From: Frateuria hangzhouensis | GTDB lineage: Bacteria > Pseudomonadota > Gammaproteobacteria > Xanthomonadales > Rhodanobacteraceae | Direction: 5' to 3' | Assembly: GCF_026410505.1 (NCBI RefSeq) | Contig: NZ_JAPMIU010000014.1 | Location: 18,465-82,464 of the forward strand | Length of the DNA stretch: 64,000 nt | Shown: piece by piece, positions 8,491 to 17,184 of the stretch | Numbering within the stretch: position 1 is the first letter of the stretch | Layout of the letters: each line of letters starts with the position of its first letter | The notes under the pieces: model-generated | What the model saw: only the letters and a program-made list of their open reading frames with translations | The model's database searches: none | Told to the model about the DNA's origin: nothing | Position numbers and translations under genes: made by a program

Positions 8491-10178
8491 TGCCCCGGAT
8501 TGAGCGCGTTCTGCAGCAGGTTGTTGAGCACGTCCTCTTTCTTCTTGCTGGGCGGCTCGCGCGTCGCCGGCTTGGCGCTGTCGCCGTGGCTGCCGGCTTC
8601 CAGCAATCCGGCGGCGGCACGCGGGTCGAGCTTGAAGCTGGGCGCGCTGGCGGTGCCGCCCACATGCACGCCCACGCCGTTGGTACTCATGCCCTTGAGC
8701 AGGCCGCCGAGGGCGCTGCCGGCCTTGGAACCACCCAGCAGGCCAGCCAGCCCCTGCCCGGCCTGGCCGGCCCCGGTGATGCCCTTGTCCAGCTTGACCA
8801 GCATGCGGAAATCGAGCCCGCCGTCGGCAGCCATGCGGCCCTAGCCGGTGAAACTGCCCAGCTGCGCGATCTGCGCGCGGGCCGGGTCGGCGTCGATCCC
8901 CTTGGGCGAGATGGTGAGCGTGGCCTCGGCGTGGCGGATCACGGTGTCCTTCGGCGCGCTGATGCCGACCAGCGCCAGCGCGCCACCGAGCTTGGCGCCC
9001 AGGCTGTAGCCGGCCAGCCGCGTGTCGTCCAGCGCGACCGGGCCGTGGATGACCAGGGCATCGAGCGGGCCGCGCACGGTGAGATCCATGCTGGCGGTAC
9101 CGCCGGCCAGCCGCGAGTCCTTCGGCAGGATCACCCCGAACACCGGCAGCAGCGGCTGCAGGTCGTCGATCGGCTGCCGCTGGCCTTTCACGGTGAGGTC
9201 CAGCTTCATCACCGCCGGCCGGTTGTCGAAGCTGCCGCCGATGGCCAGCTCGGCCGCGCCGCTATGCAGCACGGTGCCGCTGATGCGGCCGGTGCCGGCG
9301 GCCAGCCGATAACTGGCGTTGTAGTCGATCTGCAACGGCTGCGGGGAAGGTGCGCCGGAGGCGACCAGTTGCAGCTTGCGCGCCTCGATGCGGCCCTTCG
9401 AGGTCAGCACGCCCTTGGCCGAGACAATGCGCGTATCCAGGTCGAGCACGCCGCCGACGCCACTGTCGCGCGCCATCAGCCCGGCGCCGACCAGGTCCAG
9501 GTCATGCATCGCCAGTTGCGCGTCGACCGGCGTCAGCACGGCGTTGCCCGCCTTCCACGGACCAAGCTTGCCCTCGAGCGCCAGCGTGCCGCCGCCGGCG
9601 ATGTCGGCGGCAAGCTGGAACGGGAACGCCGTCTGCGTGCCGACATGGTCCGCGCTCAGCCGCACGTGGCTGTAGACCTTGCGGTCGCCGGCCATGCGCG
9701 TCAGTTCGATGCGTCCGTCCTCGATGCGCAACCGCTCGACCGTGAGCCCGGACGGCGCCGCGGCCGCCTCTTCCGGTGCCGGCGCCGGCCCGCCACCAAG
9801 CCCGGCAAAGTTCCACTCGCCCTTGCGGTTCTGCAGCAGGCGCACCACGGGCTGTTCGAGCGTCAGCGAGGTGACGTGCAGTTCGCGGTGGACCAGCAGC
9901 GGCCACAGTTGCACGCCCAGTTCCAGCGACCGGGCGCTGACGAAGGGCTGTTCGCCGAAGGCCGGGTCGTCGCCGATGCGGATCTGCTCCGCCTCCAGCG
10001 AGCCGGACCACAGCGCCATGTGGAGCTTGCCGATGCTCACCTGGCGCCCGACCGCCTTGCCCAGCGAGGCCTGGATCTGCGGACGGAAGTGGTTGACGTC
10101 CACCAGCAGCAAGGCCGCGGCGGCGAGTGCCACCAACGCCAACACGACGACGATCAATCCGATCCACAGGCGCTTCAT
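8487..10178 (-). pseudogene. AsmA family protein, interrupted by an in-frame amber codon
   Basis: The frame starts at 10178 with MKRLWIGLIVVVLALVALAA, a membrane anchor followed by DVNHFRPQIQASLGKAVGRQ, the standard AsmA opening. It continues for 445 residues to LGSFTG, then meets TAG (complement of 8841-8843). Three bases in, reading resumes in the same frame as GRMAADGGLDFRMLVKLDK, which is the normal AsmA continuation, and ends at 8487. The uninterrupted protein would be about 563 residues. Only one base separates TAG from CAG (Gln) or AAG. AsmA-like proteins are inner-membrane anchored periplasmic proteins linked to lipid and outer-membrane homeostasis. The truncated 445-residue form might still be made; a sequencing error is also possible. 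Confidence 0.8.
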
Positions 10179-10317
10179 GGCTCATCTCCCCCGGCAAGAA
10201 TCCCGATACTAACCAAACACCCACGCCGGTTCCGACCTTCCGGCATCGCGGGCGTGACGTGGTTCCCGGGCCCGGTACGGTTGAACCTGCCGCTGAGCGA
10301 ACCCATTTCGATGCTCC

Positions 10318-10476
10318 ATGGGTTGTCTTCCGGTTCCGCTGTTCTTCCTGCTCGGCTTCGGCATCGGTTACGCCCTGAACGGCACGACGGGTGCGCTTTG
10401 GGGTGCGGGTATCGGCCTGGCGCTGGGGCTGGCCGGCATGGGCTGGTTGATCCGCCTGATGCGTAGCCGCCGCTGA
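10318..10476 (+). CDS. 52-residue glycine-zipper membrane protein
   Basis: ATG at 10318 opens a 52-codon frame: MGCLPVPLFFLLGFGIGYAL, then a Gly-rich second segment (ALWGAGIGLALGLAGMGW) and a basic C-terminus, MRSRR. Two short hydrophobic helices with small-residue zippers and a positive-inside tail fit a real small inner-membrane protein. It lies divergently from the AsmA gene and upstream of another membrane protein on the same strand. No family was recognised. The upstream ribosome site is weak, so confidence is moderate. Confidence 0.5.
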   Translation: MGCLPVPLFFLLGFGIGYALNGTTGALWGAGIGLALGLAGMGWLIRLMRSRR

Positions 10477-10551
10477 ACCGGCAGAACCTGCGCGCTGGCG
10501 TTTCAGTACGGCGCATAGTCGAATGACAAGCCGTCGCGACCGGAGTTTCGG

Positions 10552-10869
10552 GTGCTCAAAGACATAGACCGCCTCAACCGACGGCTCGATCGCTTCGAGC
10601 GCCGGCTGCCGCGCTGGGTCCGCCTGCCGCTGCGGTGGCTGCGTGCGCCTTCGTCGCGCTGGGTACGCATTCCGGTGGGCGTGCTGTTGATCGTGGCCGG
10701 GCTGTTCAGCTTCCTGCCGCTGCTGGGCTTGTGGATGTTGCCGCTGGGCCTGGTGCTGCTCGCCCAGGATCTGCCCTTCCTGCGCCGCCCCACGCGCTGG
10801 GCGCTGAGCCAGCTGGAGCGGCGCTGGCTGCGCTGGAGGCGCCGACGGCGCAAGGAGGCCGGGAGATGA
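10552..10869 (+). CDS. Small membrane protein with basic termini
   Basis: 105 residues starting at GTG 10552. Strongly basic, amphipathic N-terminus (DRLNRRLDRFERRLPRWVRL), two central hydrophobic segments (VGVLLIVAGLFSFLPLLGLWMLPLGLVLLA, about residues 42-72) and a Trp/Arg-rich C-terminus. The layout resembles PGPGW-type putative transmembrane proteins, but that assignment is tentative. Its stop overlaps the start of the DUF1615 gene (ATGA at 10866-10869), so the two genes are very likely co-translated. Confidence 0.7.
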   Translation: MLKDIDRLNRRLDRFERRLPRWVRLPLRWLRAPSSRWVRIPVGVLLIVAGLFSFLPLLGLWMLPLGLVLLAQDLPFLRRPTRWALSQLERRWLRWRRRRRKEAGR

Positions 10870-12011
10870 AAGTCCCTGCCGCATCCGCCGGGGAGAGGTC
10901 GGGCACCAGGTCCTGCCTGCGCCTCGCAACCATGCTCGCCCTGCTCGCGCTGCTCGGCGGCTGCGCGCGGCCGCGCGTGGAAGCGCCGCCGCGCCGCCCG
11001 GCCGAGGTGCGCGCGCAGATCGTGCGGATGCTGCCCGCCGATACCGCCGACCGCGGCGGCTGGGCAACCGATGTCTACGCCGCCTTCGCCGCGCTGGACA
11101 TCCCGCCGACCGACAGCAACCTGTGCGCAGCGCTGGCCGTTACCGCGCAGGAGTCGTCCTTCCACGCGGAACCCCAAGTGCCCGGCCTGGCCCGCATCGC
11201 GCGCAAGGAGATCGACCGTCGCGCCGCGCAACACCACATCCCCGGGTTTCTCGTGCGCGCCGCGCTCGCGCTGGACTCACCCGGCGGCAAGAGCTACGGC
11301 GAGCGCCTGGCCGCGGTGCGCACCGAGCGCGAGCTCAGCCGGCTGTACGAGGACTTCATCGGCATGGTGCCGCTGGGCCGGCGGCTGCTGGGCGACGGCA
11401 ACCCGGTGCACACCGGCGGCCCGATGCAGGTCAGCGTGGCCTTCGCCGAAGATTACGCGAACGATCACGCCTATCCGTACCCCGTCGACGGGTCGATTCG
11501 CCACGAGGTGTTCAGCCGTCGCGGCGGCATGTATTTCGGGATCGCCCATCTGCTGGGCTATCCGGCGGACTACCCGCGCATGCTCTACCGCTTCGCCGAC
11601 TTCAACGCCGGCTGGTACGCCAGCCGCAATGCAGCGTTCCAGAACGCCGTGAGCGTGGCCTCCGGCATTCCGCTGGACTTCGACGGCGACCTGCTCCGCT
11701 ACGACGGCGGCGTCGGCGCCACCGAACGCGCTGTGCGCACGCTGGTGGGCCGGCTGGACCTGGACGAAGGCGACATCCACGACGCACTGGCGCAGGGCGA
11801 GAGCCCCGACTTCGCGCGCACCGACCTGTACGCACGCGTGTTTGAGCTGGCCGAGGCCACCGCCCGCAAGCCGCTGCCGCGCGCCATGCTGCCGCGCATC
11901 CGCCTGGAAAGCCCCAAGATCACCCGCAAGCTCACCACCGCCTGGTTCGCCAAGCGCGTGGATGGGCGCTACCAGCGTTGCCTGAAGCTGGCATCGCGAC
12001 ACCGGCACTGA
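10866..12011 (+). CDS. DUF1615 lipoprotein
   Basis: 381 residues. The signal peptide ATMLALLALLGGC carries a lipobox, with the acylated Cys near residue 33. The mature protein matches DUF1615 over its length: AEVRAQIVRMLPADTADRGG, NLCAALAVTAQESSF (a lysozyme-like Glu context), GGPMQVSVAFAEDYA and RGGMYFGIAHLLGY. The family is predicted to be envelope-located. The lytic-transglycosylase-like ESSF/GPMQVS pattern hints at a peptidoglycan role, but this is inference. Translation is probably coupled to the preceding small membrane protein. Confidence 0.85.
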   Translation: MKVPAASAGERSGTRSCLRLATMLALLALLGGCARPRVEAPPRRPAEVRAQIVRMLPADTADRGGWATDVYAAFAALDIPPTDSNLCAALAVTAQESSFHAEPQVPGLARIARKEIDRRAAQHHIPGFLVRAALALDSPGGKSYGERLAAVRTERELSRLYEDFIGMVPLGRRLLGDGNPVHTGGPMQVSVAFAEDYANDHAYPYPVDGSIRHEVFSRRGGMYFGIAHLLGYPADYPRMLYRFADFNAGWYASRNAAFQNAVSVASGIPLDFDGDLLRYDGGVGATERAVRTLVGRLDLDEGDIHDALAQGESPDFARTDLYARVFELAEATARKPLPRAMLPRIRLESPKITRKLTTAWFAKRVDGRYQRCLKLASRHRH

Positions 12012-12121
12012 CCGCGCTCCGCGGGGCGCCCATGTGGAGGCCGGGGCAGGCGCACGACTTCGGCGCTTCGCGCCTACGCGCAGTGCTGCTGGGCCATACC
12101 GTCCCGATCTTGAGACCGACC

Positions 12122-12184
12122 GTAGGGTGGGCTTCAGCCCACCACGCGCTTGCGGGAAAGGCGGTGGGCTGAAGCCCACCCTAC
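12122..12184. repeat. Inverted repeat, family C, copy 1
   Basis: GTAGGGTGGGCTTCAGCCCA and its complement form a long stem, and each arm is itself a small palindrome (GGGCTTCAGCCC / GGGCTGAAGCCC). It lies between the convergent DUF1615 and DUF763 genes, where it could end transcription on both strands. A second full copy is at 24796-24861 and a solo arm at 13507-13526. Confidence 0.9.
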
Positions 12185-12190
12185 GAAGCG

Positions 12191-13468
12191 CTAGGAAACT
12201 TTCTTCCGCCCGGCTGACAGCTCCGCCGGCGGCTCCCAGCCAAACACGCTGCGTCCGCCGTACTCGTGCGAGCGCGCGCGCTCGTCGGCGATGTACTGCT
12301 CCACCGACGGGCCCTTGGCGTGCCGTTCCAGCCGGCGCGCCTGTTCGTCGAGCCGCTTGAGCGCGGCCAGTTGTTCGTCGCGGCCCAGCTTCGCGTTCTC
12401 CACGGCGGACTTCAGCACGCCGATGGTGTGGTCGTAGACGCGCGTGGGTACCGGGAACGGGTGGCGGTCCTTGCCGCCGTGCGCCAGCGAGAAGCGCGCC
12501 GGATCGCTGAAACGGCACGGCGCGCCATGCACCACCTCGGCCACCATCGCCAGCGCGCGCACGGTGCGGGCGCCCACGCCCGGCACCTGCAGCAGTTCGA
12601 TGAAATCGCGCGGACCGTTCTGCGCCGCGGCGGCCAGCGCGCCATGCAGGCGCCGCGTGACCACGTCGGTACCGCGCACGTCGTGGTGGTCGGGCATCGA
12701 AAGGTGCGGCAACAGCCCCAGTTGCAGCGGTGCGTCGGCCGGCGGCGCGGGCGCAGGCTTGCCTTCGATGCGCCCCAGTTCGCGCGCGATGCCGTCGGGT
12801 CCCAGCGTCTGCAGCAGATCCAGTTGCGCCAGGCGCGAGGCCTGCGCGCGACGGTCGGCCAGGTTCACGATGCGCCCCTGCCCCGGCCCATCGACCGCCG
12901 CGTGCGGGTCGTCGACGAAGCTTTTGAGGTTCTCCGACAGCCAGTGGTAGCGGCGCGCCTGGCGGCGCTCGCCGTTCATGCCCTGCTGCACCACCACCCA
13001 CTGGCCGTCGTCGCTGACGATGAAACCGTGCAGGTAGAGATCGAACCCATCCTGCACCGCGGCACTGTCCACCTTGGCCACCAGCCGGCTCGCGCTTGCC
13101 AGCGCGCTGCCGTCGAAGCCGACCCTCTCGCCGATCGCCACCAGCTCGCCCGGCGTGGCGCGCGAATACTTGCCGCGCCCGCCACACGCGTGGATGCCCA
13201 GCTCGCCCGACAGCGGCGCCAGCCCGCGCTTGAGCGCACCGATCACGCTGGTGGTGATGCCGGAGGAATGCCAGTCCATGCCCATCACCGCGCCGAAGGA
13301 CTGGAACCAGAACGGGTGGGCCAACCTGCGCAGGAATTCGTCGCGGCCGTACTCGCGCACGATCACCTCGGCCATCAGCGCGCCCAGCCGCGTCATCCGG
13401 TCCGCCAGCCAGCGCGGCACGCGCCCGCCATGCAGCGGCAGGTCGGCGCTTCCGGATCGTCGGGTCAT
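12191..13468 (-). CDS. DUF763 domain protein with helix-hairpin-helix motif
   Basis: 425 residues, covering the full DUF763 length. It opens with RSGSADLPLHGGRVPRWLADRM and contains the conserved GELGIHACGGRGKYSRATP and GFDLYLHGFIVSDDGQWVVVQQGMN stretches. IELLQVPGVGARTVRALAMV, near residue 300, fits a helix-hairpin-helix DNA-binding motif. DUF763 is shared by archaea, thermophiles and some proteobacteria, and its function is unknown; a nucleic-acid role is suggested by the HhH. The gene stands alone, ending 7 bases from a family C inverted repeat. Confidence 0.88.
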   Translation of the reverse strand: MTRRSGSADLPLHGGRVPRWLADRMTRLGALMAEVIVREYGRDEFLRRLAHPFWFQSFGAVMGMDWHSSGITTSVIGALKRGLAPLSGELGIHACGGRGKYSRATPGELVAIGERVGFDGSALASASRLVAKVDSAAVQDGFDLYLHGFIVSDDGQWVVVQQGMNGERRQARRYHWLSENLKSFVDDPHAAVDGPGQGRIVNLADRRAQASRLAQLDLLQTLGPDGIARELGRIEGKPAPAPPADAPLQLGLLPHLSMPDHHDVRGTDVVTRRLHGALAAAAQNGPRDFIELLQVPGVGARTVRALAMVAEVVHGAPCRFSDPARFSLAHGGKDRHPFPVPTRVYDHTIGVLKSAVENAKLGRDEQLAALKRLDEQARRLERHAKGPSVEQYIADERARSHEYGGRSVFGWEPPAELSAGRKKVS

Positions 13469-13506
13469 GCGGTCGGGATCTCCAGCAAATGGGCAGGCGC
13501 CACCGC

Positions 13507-13526
13507 AGGGTGGGCTTCAGCCCACC
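13507..13526. repeat. Solo arm of family C repeat
   Basis: A single AGGGTGGGCTTCAGCCCACC arm in the divergent gap between the DUF763 gene and amgK, without its inverted partner. It forms a short hairpin by itself. Its position between two starts makes a terminator role unlikely here. Confidence 0.7.
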
Positions 13527-13647
13527 ATGCAAGCAGCGCGCAAGTCCCGAGTATCCCAGAACGCCGTCTCACGGAATGAACCTCCCGCCACCCGCCGCCT
13601 ACACCGTCCCATGGACCGCGCGCGCGTCGGCTCGCTAAGCTGGGGCG

Positions 13648-14772
13648 ATGCCCCTGCCCCACACGCCCATGACCACCGCCCCCGACCGTGCCGTCACCCG
13701 CCTCGCCTGGGCCCGCGCCACCCTCGGCGATACCACGCTCACGCTGGAGCCGGCCTCGTCCGACGCCAGTTTCCGCAGCTATTGGCGCACGCAGTCGGAG
13801 GGCACCAGCTGGATCGTGATGGACTCGCCCCCGGCACTGGAAGACCCCGCGCCATGGCTGGCCATCGGCGAGCGCCTGCGCGCGGCCGGGCTGCACGCTC
13901 CCGCGGTGCTCGCGCACGATCTCGCGCAAGGCTTCCTGCTGATCGAGGACCTTGGCCGGCAGCCCTACCTGCCGGCCTTGGCTGACGACACGGTCGATGC
14001 ACTCTACGGCCAGGCCATGGACGCCCTGCTGCGCCTGCAGACCCGCGTCGATGGCACCGACCTGCCGCCGTACAACCACGCCTTCCTGCAGCGCGAACTG
14101 GAGCTGATGCCCGAATGGTTCCTGCAGCGCCACCTGGGCTACACGCCCGAGTGCGAAGAGTGGGACGTGATCGAGCAGGCATTCACCGTGCTGCTGCACA
14201 ACGCCGCCGAGCAGCCGCGCGTGTTCGTGCATCGGGATTTCCACAGCCGCAACCTGATGCTCGTCGGGGACGCCGCAGCCGGTGGGCGCGGGCTGCCCTG
14301 CCTGACGCCCTTGCTTGAAACCGAGCCGGCTCCGCAATCAGCCGATCGCGTGCCGCTGTTGCGCAACCCTGGCATCATCGACTTCCAGGGCGCGCTGCAC
14401 GGTCCGCTCGCTTACGACCTGGCCTCCCTGCTGCGCGATTGCTACATCGCCTGGGACGAGGCGCGCATCACGCAGTGGGTCGAGCAATATCGCCAGCGCG
14501 CGCTTCAGGCCAGCCTGCTCGATGCCGCGGTCGATACCGCCCGCTTCCGCCGCTGGGTCGACTTGATCGGCCTGCAGCGCCACCTCAAGGTGCTCGGCAT
14601 CTTCTGCCGCCTGTGGTACCGCGACGGCAAACGCGGGTATCTGGCCGACCTGCCGCGCGTGCTCGGCTACGTGCTCGACGTCGCGCGCCGCTATCCCGAA
14701 CTGGCCGACTTCGCTGCCTTGATCGAGCGTTGCATCGGCGATCGCGACATCACCAAGCCGGCGACCGCATGA
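13648..14772 (+). CDS. amgK: Anomeric MurNAc/GlcNAc kinase AmgK
   Basis: 374 residues of the aminoglycoside-phosphotransferase fold. LEPASSDASFRSYWR matches the AmgK N-terminus, VHRDFHSRNLM holds the catalytic Asp and Asn, and GIIDFQGALHGPLAYDLASL holds the metal-binding Asp. AmgK phosphorylates MurNAc and GlcNAc at the anomeric carbon in the peptidoglycan recycling route that bypasses MurA/MurB. The next gene, murU, overlaps by four bases and supplies the next step, which makes the assignment firm. Oddity: about 25 extra residues (GGRGLPCLTP and following, to SADRV) separate the catalytic loop from the DFQ motif. ATG 13648 or 13669 could start translation. Confidence 0.9.
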   Translation: MPLPHTPMTTAPDRAVTRLAWARATLGDTTLTLEPASSDASFRSYWRTQSEGTSWIVMDSPPALEDPAPWLAIGERLRAAGLHAPAVLAHDLAQGFLLIEDLGRQPYLPALADDTVDALYGQAMDALLRLQTRVDGTDLPPYNHAFLQRELELMPEWFLQRHLGYTPECEEWDVIEQAFTVLLHNAAEQPRVFVHRDFHSRNLMLVGDAAAGGRGLPCLTPLLETEPAPQSADRVPLLRNPGIIDFQGALHGPLAYDLASLLRDCYIAWDEARITQWVEQYRQRALQASLLDAAVDTARFRRWVDLIGLQRHLKVLGIFCRLWYRDGKRGYLADLPRVLGYVLDVARRYPELADFAALIERCIGDRDITKPATA

Positions 14773-15479
14773 GGCACGCGCTGATCTTCGCCGCGGGCCT
14801 GGGCGAGCGCATGCGTCCGCTCACCGAGAACACACCCAAACCGTTGCTCGAGGCCGGCGGCAAGCCGCTGATCGTATGGCATCTGGAAAAGCTCGCCGCC
14901 GCCGGCGTGCATTACGTGGTGATCAACACGTCACACCTGGCCGGTCAGTTCCCCGAGGCGCTGGGCGACGGCAGCCGCTGGGGCCTGCGCATCCGCTACG
15001 CCTACGAGGGCACGGTGCCGCTGGAAACCGGCGGCGGCATGCTCAACGCACTGCCGTTGCTTGGCGAGGCGCCCTTCATCGCGGTCAACGGCGACATCCA
15101 CAGCGATGTGGACTATGCCGCGCTGCCGCTGGAGCCGCAGGGCCTCGCGCAGCTGGTGATGGTCGAAAATCCCGCGCATCACCCGCAGGGCGATTTCGCC
15201 CTCGACGCCCAAAGTCACCTGCACGACGAAGGCATGCCGCGGTTGACCTTCAGCGGCATCGGCGTCTACCGCCGCGAGCTGCTGGAGCACTGGCGCGCGG
15301 CGATAGGCGACGCCGCCGGCGCCGACGACACGCCGCCGCGGTTCAAGCTTGCTCCGCTGCTGCGCGCAGCCATGGCGCGCGGCCAAATCGGCGGTACGCA
15401 CCACCGCGGAGCGTGGACCGACGTCGGCACCCCCGCCCGGCTGGCCGAGCTCGACCAGCGCCTTCCGCGGCACGACTGA
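14769..15479 (+). CDS. murU: MurNAc-1-P uridylyltransferase MurU
   Basis: 236 residues of the nucleotidyltransferase fold. It begins MRHALIFAAGLGERMRPLT with the G-x-G-x-R-M nucleotide loop, then KPLLEAGGKPLI with the catalytic Lys, GGGMLNAL and AVNGDIHSD with the metal-binding Asp. The C-terminal HHRGAWTDVGTPARLAELD also fits. MurU makes UDP-MurNAc from MurNAc-1-phosphate, the product of AmgK. Its ATG overlaps the amgK stop (ATGA), so the two are one translational unit. Confidence 0.92.
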   Translation: MRHALIFAAGLGERMRPLTENTPKPLLEAGGKPLIVWHLEKLAAAGVHYVVINTSHLAGQFPEALGDGSRWGLRIRYAYEGTVPLETGGGMLNALPLLGEAPFIAVNGDIHSDVDYAALPLEPQGLAQLVMVENPAHHPQGDFALDAQSHLHDEGMPRLTFSGIGVYRRELLEHWRAAIGDAAGADDTPPRFKLAPLLRAAMARGQIGGTHHRGAWTDVGTPARLAELDQRLPRHD

Positions 15480-15627
15480 GCCGCGCCACGCCGAGGCTGC
15501 CTGCACGTGGCGGCGCCGAGCTGGCGCGCGCCGTCGCGGGGGCAGGCAGGCTCCCGTGTTCCGGGTGCTGCGATGACGTGCCGTGCATGGCGCGCGCCTA
15601 TAGTGGAAGAAAACAAAACCGACGAAC

Positions 15628-17121
15628 ATGCGGCCCATGGACGATAACCAACGGATGCAAGCCGATCCAGGGATGGCGCAGCGCGTGCGCAGCTACGACT
15701 GGGGCGCTACCGCGCTGGGGCCGATGGCATCGTGGCCGCAGGCGTTGCGTACCGTGGTCGACATCATCCTGTCCTCCAACCTGCCGATGGTGATGGCCTG
15801 GGGCCCGGACGCCCAACTGGTCTACAACGACGCCTACGCCGTATTCGCTGGCGGACGCCATCCGTACCTGCTCGGCCTCAATGTGCTGGCGGCCTGGCCC
15901 GAAGTGGCCGAGTTCAACCAGCACGTGCTGGACACGACGCTGGCGGGCCGGCCGCTGTCCTACAAGGACCAGCCGCTGGTGCTGTTCCGCCACGGCCATG
16001 CCGAGGAGGTCTGGCTGGACCTGGACTACACCCCGCTGCGCGACGGCGACGGTGCGCCGCGCGGCTTCCTGGCCACCGTGGTGGAAACCACCGCCCGCGT
16101 GAATGCCGAGCGCGCGTACCATCGCGCCCGCGAACAGGTCGAGCTCGCGCTCGATGCCGGCGCGGTGATCGGCACCTGGTTGTGGGACATCCAGGCCGAC
16201 CGTGTCACCGCCGACAGCCGCTTCGCACGCACCTTTTCGATCGATCCGGCCCAGGCGGCCGCCGGCGTGCCGATCGATGTTTTCACCGAGCGCATCCACC
16301 CGCGCGACCGGCCGGAAGTGGAGGCGCGCATCCGCGAAAGCCTGCAGGGCGCGCCCTACCGCTGCCAGTACCGCATCCGCCAGCCGGACGACACTTACCT
16401 GTGGGTCGAAGCCTCCGGACGCTGCGAGCAGGACCCGAACGGGAAACCGACCTGCTTCGCCGGCCTGATGGTCGACGTGCAGGAGCGCAAGCTGTCCGAG
16501 CAGCAGCAGCGCACGATGATCAACGAACTCAATCACCGGGTGAAGAACACCCTGGCCATCGTGCAGTCGCTCGCCGCGCAATCGTTCAGCGGGGCTCCGT
16601 CGGTGGAAAGTGCGGCCGAGGTGTTCAACGCGCGCCTGATCTCGCTCTCGCACGCGCACGACGTGCTGACCCGCGAGCACTGGCTCAGTGCCCTGCTGGG
16701 CGACCTGGTCGAACAGATGGCGCGATCGCACAATTTCCGCGGCAGCGAGCGTTTCGACATCGAGGGGCCCCGCGTGCGGCTGTCGCCGCAGAACGCGCTG
16801 TCCTTCGCCATGGCGCTGCACGAGCTGGCCACCAACGCGATCAAGTACGGCGCGCTGGGCAACCGCGGCGGCGGCGTGCGCATCCACTGGCGGCTGGGCG
16901 AAGCCGACGGCCGGCGCGTGCTTTACCTGGACTGGGTCGAACATGGCGGCCCTTCCGTGCGCCCGCCGGAGCGCAAGGGGTTCGGCACGCGGCTGATCGA
17001 ACGCAGCCTCAACCCCTCACGCAACGGCGCCGTCTGCATCGACTACCGCGAAAGCGGCCTGGCCTGCCACATCGCCGTGCCGTTGCCGGAGGTGGCAGCG
17101 GAGCCGGGCGTCCTCCTGTAG
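15628..17121 (+). CDS. PAS-PAS HWE-family sensor histidine kinase
   Basis: 497 residues with no membrane segment, so cytoplasmic. PAS domain 1 covers about residues 45-160 (LPMVMAWGPDAQLVYNDAYA) and PAS 2 about 170-290 (AGAVIGTWLWDIQADRV). The HWE kinase core follows: H-box NELNHRVKNTLAIVQSLAAQ near 300, N-box HELATNAIKYGAL near 395, and the W-x-E motif DWVEHGG. HWE kinases often act in light or stress signalling. PAS 1 lacks an obvious GRNCRFLQ flavin loop, so a light-sensing role is not supported. No response-regulator gene is adjacent. Start 15628 was used; 15637 (MDDN) is an alternative. Confidence 0.88.
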   Translation: MRPMDDNQRMQADPGMAQRVRSYDWGATALGPMASWPQALRTVVDIILSSNLPMVMAWGPDAQLVYNDAYAVFAGGRHPYLLGLNVLAAWPEVAEFNQHVLDTTLAGRPLSYKDQPLVLFRHGHAEEVWLDLDYTPLRDGDGAPRGFLATVVETTARVNAERAYHRAREQVELALDAGAVIGTWLWDIQADRVTADSRFARTFSIDPAQAAAGVPIDVFTERIHPRDRPEVEARIRESLQGAPYRCQYRIRQPDDTYLWVEASGRCEQDPNGKPTCFAGLMVDVQERKLSEQQQRTMINELNHRVKNTLAIVQSLAAQSFSGAPSVESAAEVFNARLISLSHAHDVLTREHWLSALLGDLVEQMARSHNFRGSERFDIEGPRVRLSPQNALSFAMALHELATNAIKYGALGNRGGGVRIHWRLGEADGRRVLYLDWVEHGGPSVRPPERKGFGTRLIERSLNPSRNGAVCIDYRESGLACHIAVPLPEVAAEPGVLL

Positions 17122-17184
17122 GCAACCCTTATTACCCGCTGGCCCGATCCCTTGCAGGAGCGGCGGTGGGTAGGCGCCGAAAGC

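Noticed and set aside
15628..17121. Light-sensing LOV domain in the HWE kinase
   Set aside because: The flavin-binding GRNCRFLQ-type loop is not present in either PAS domain.
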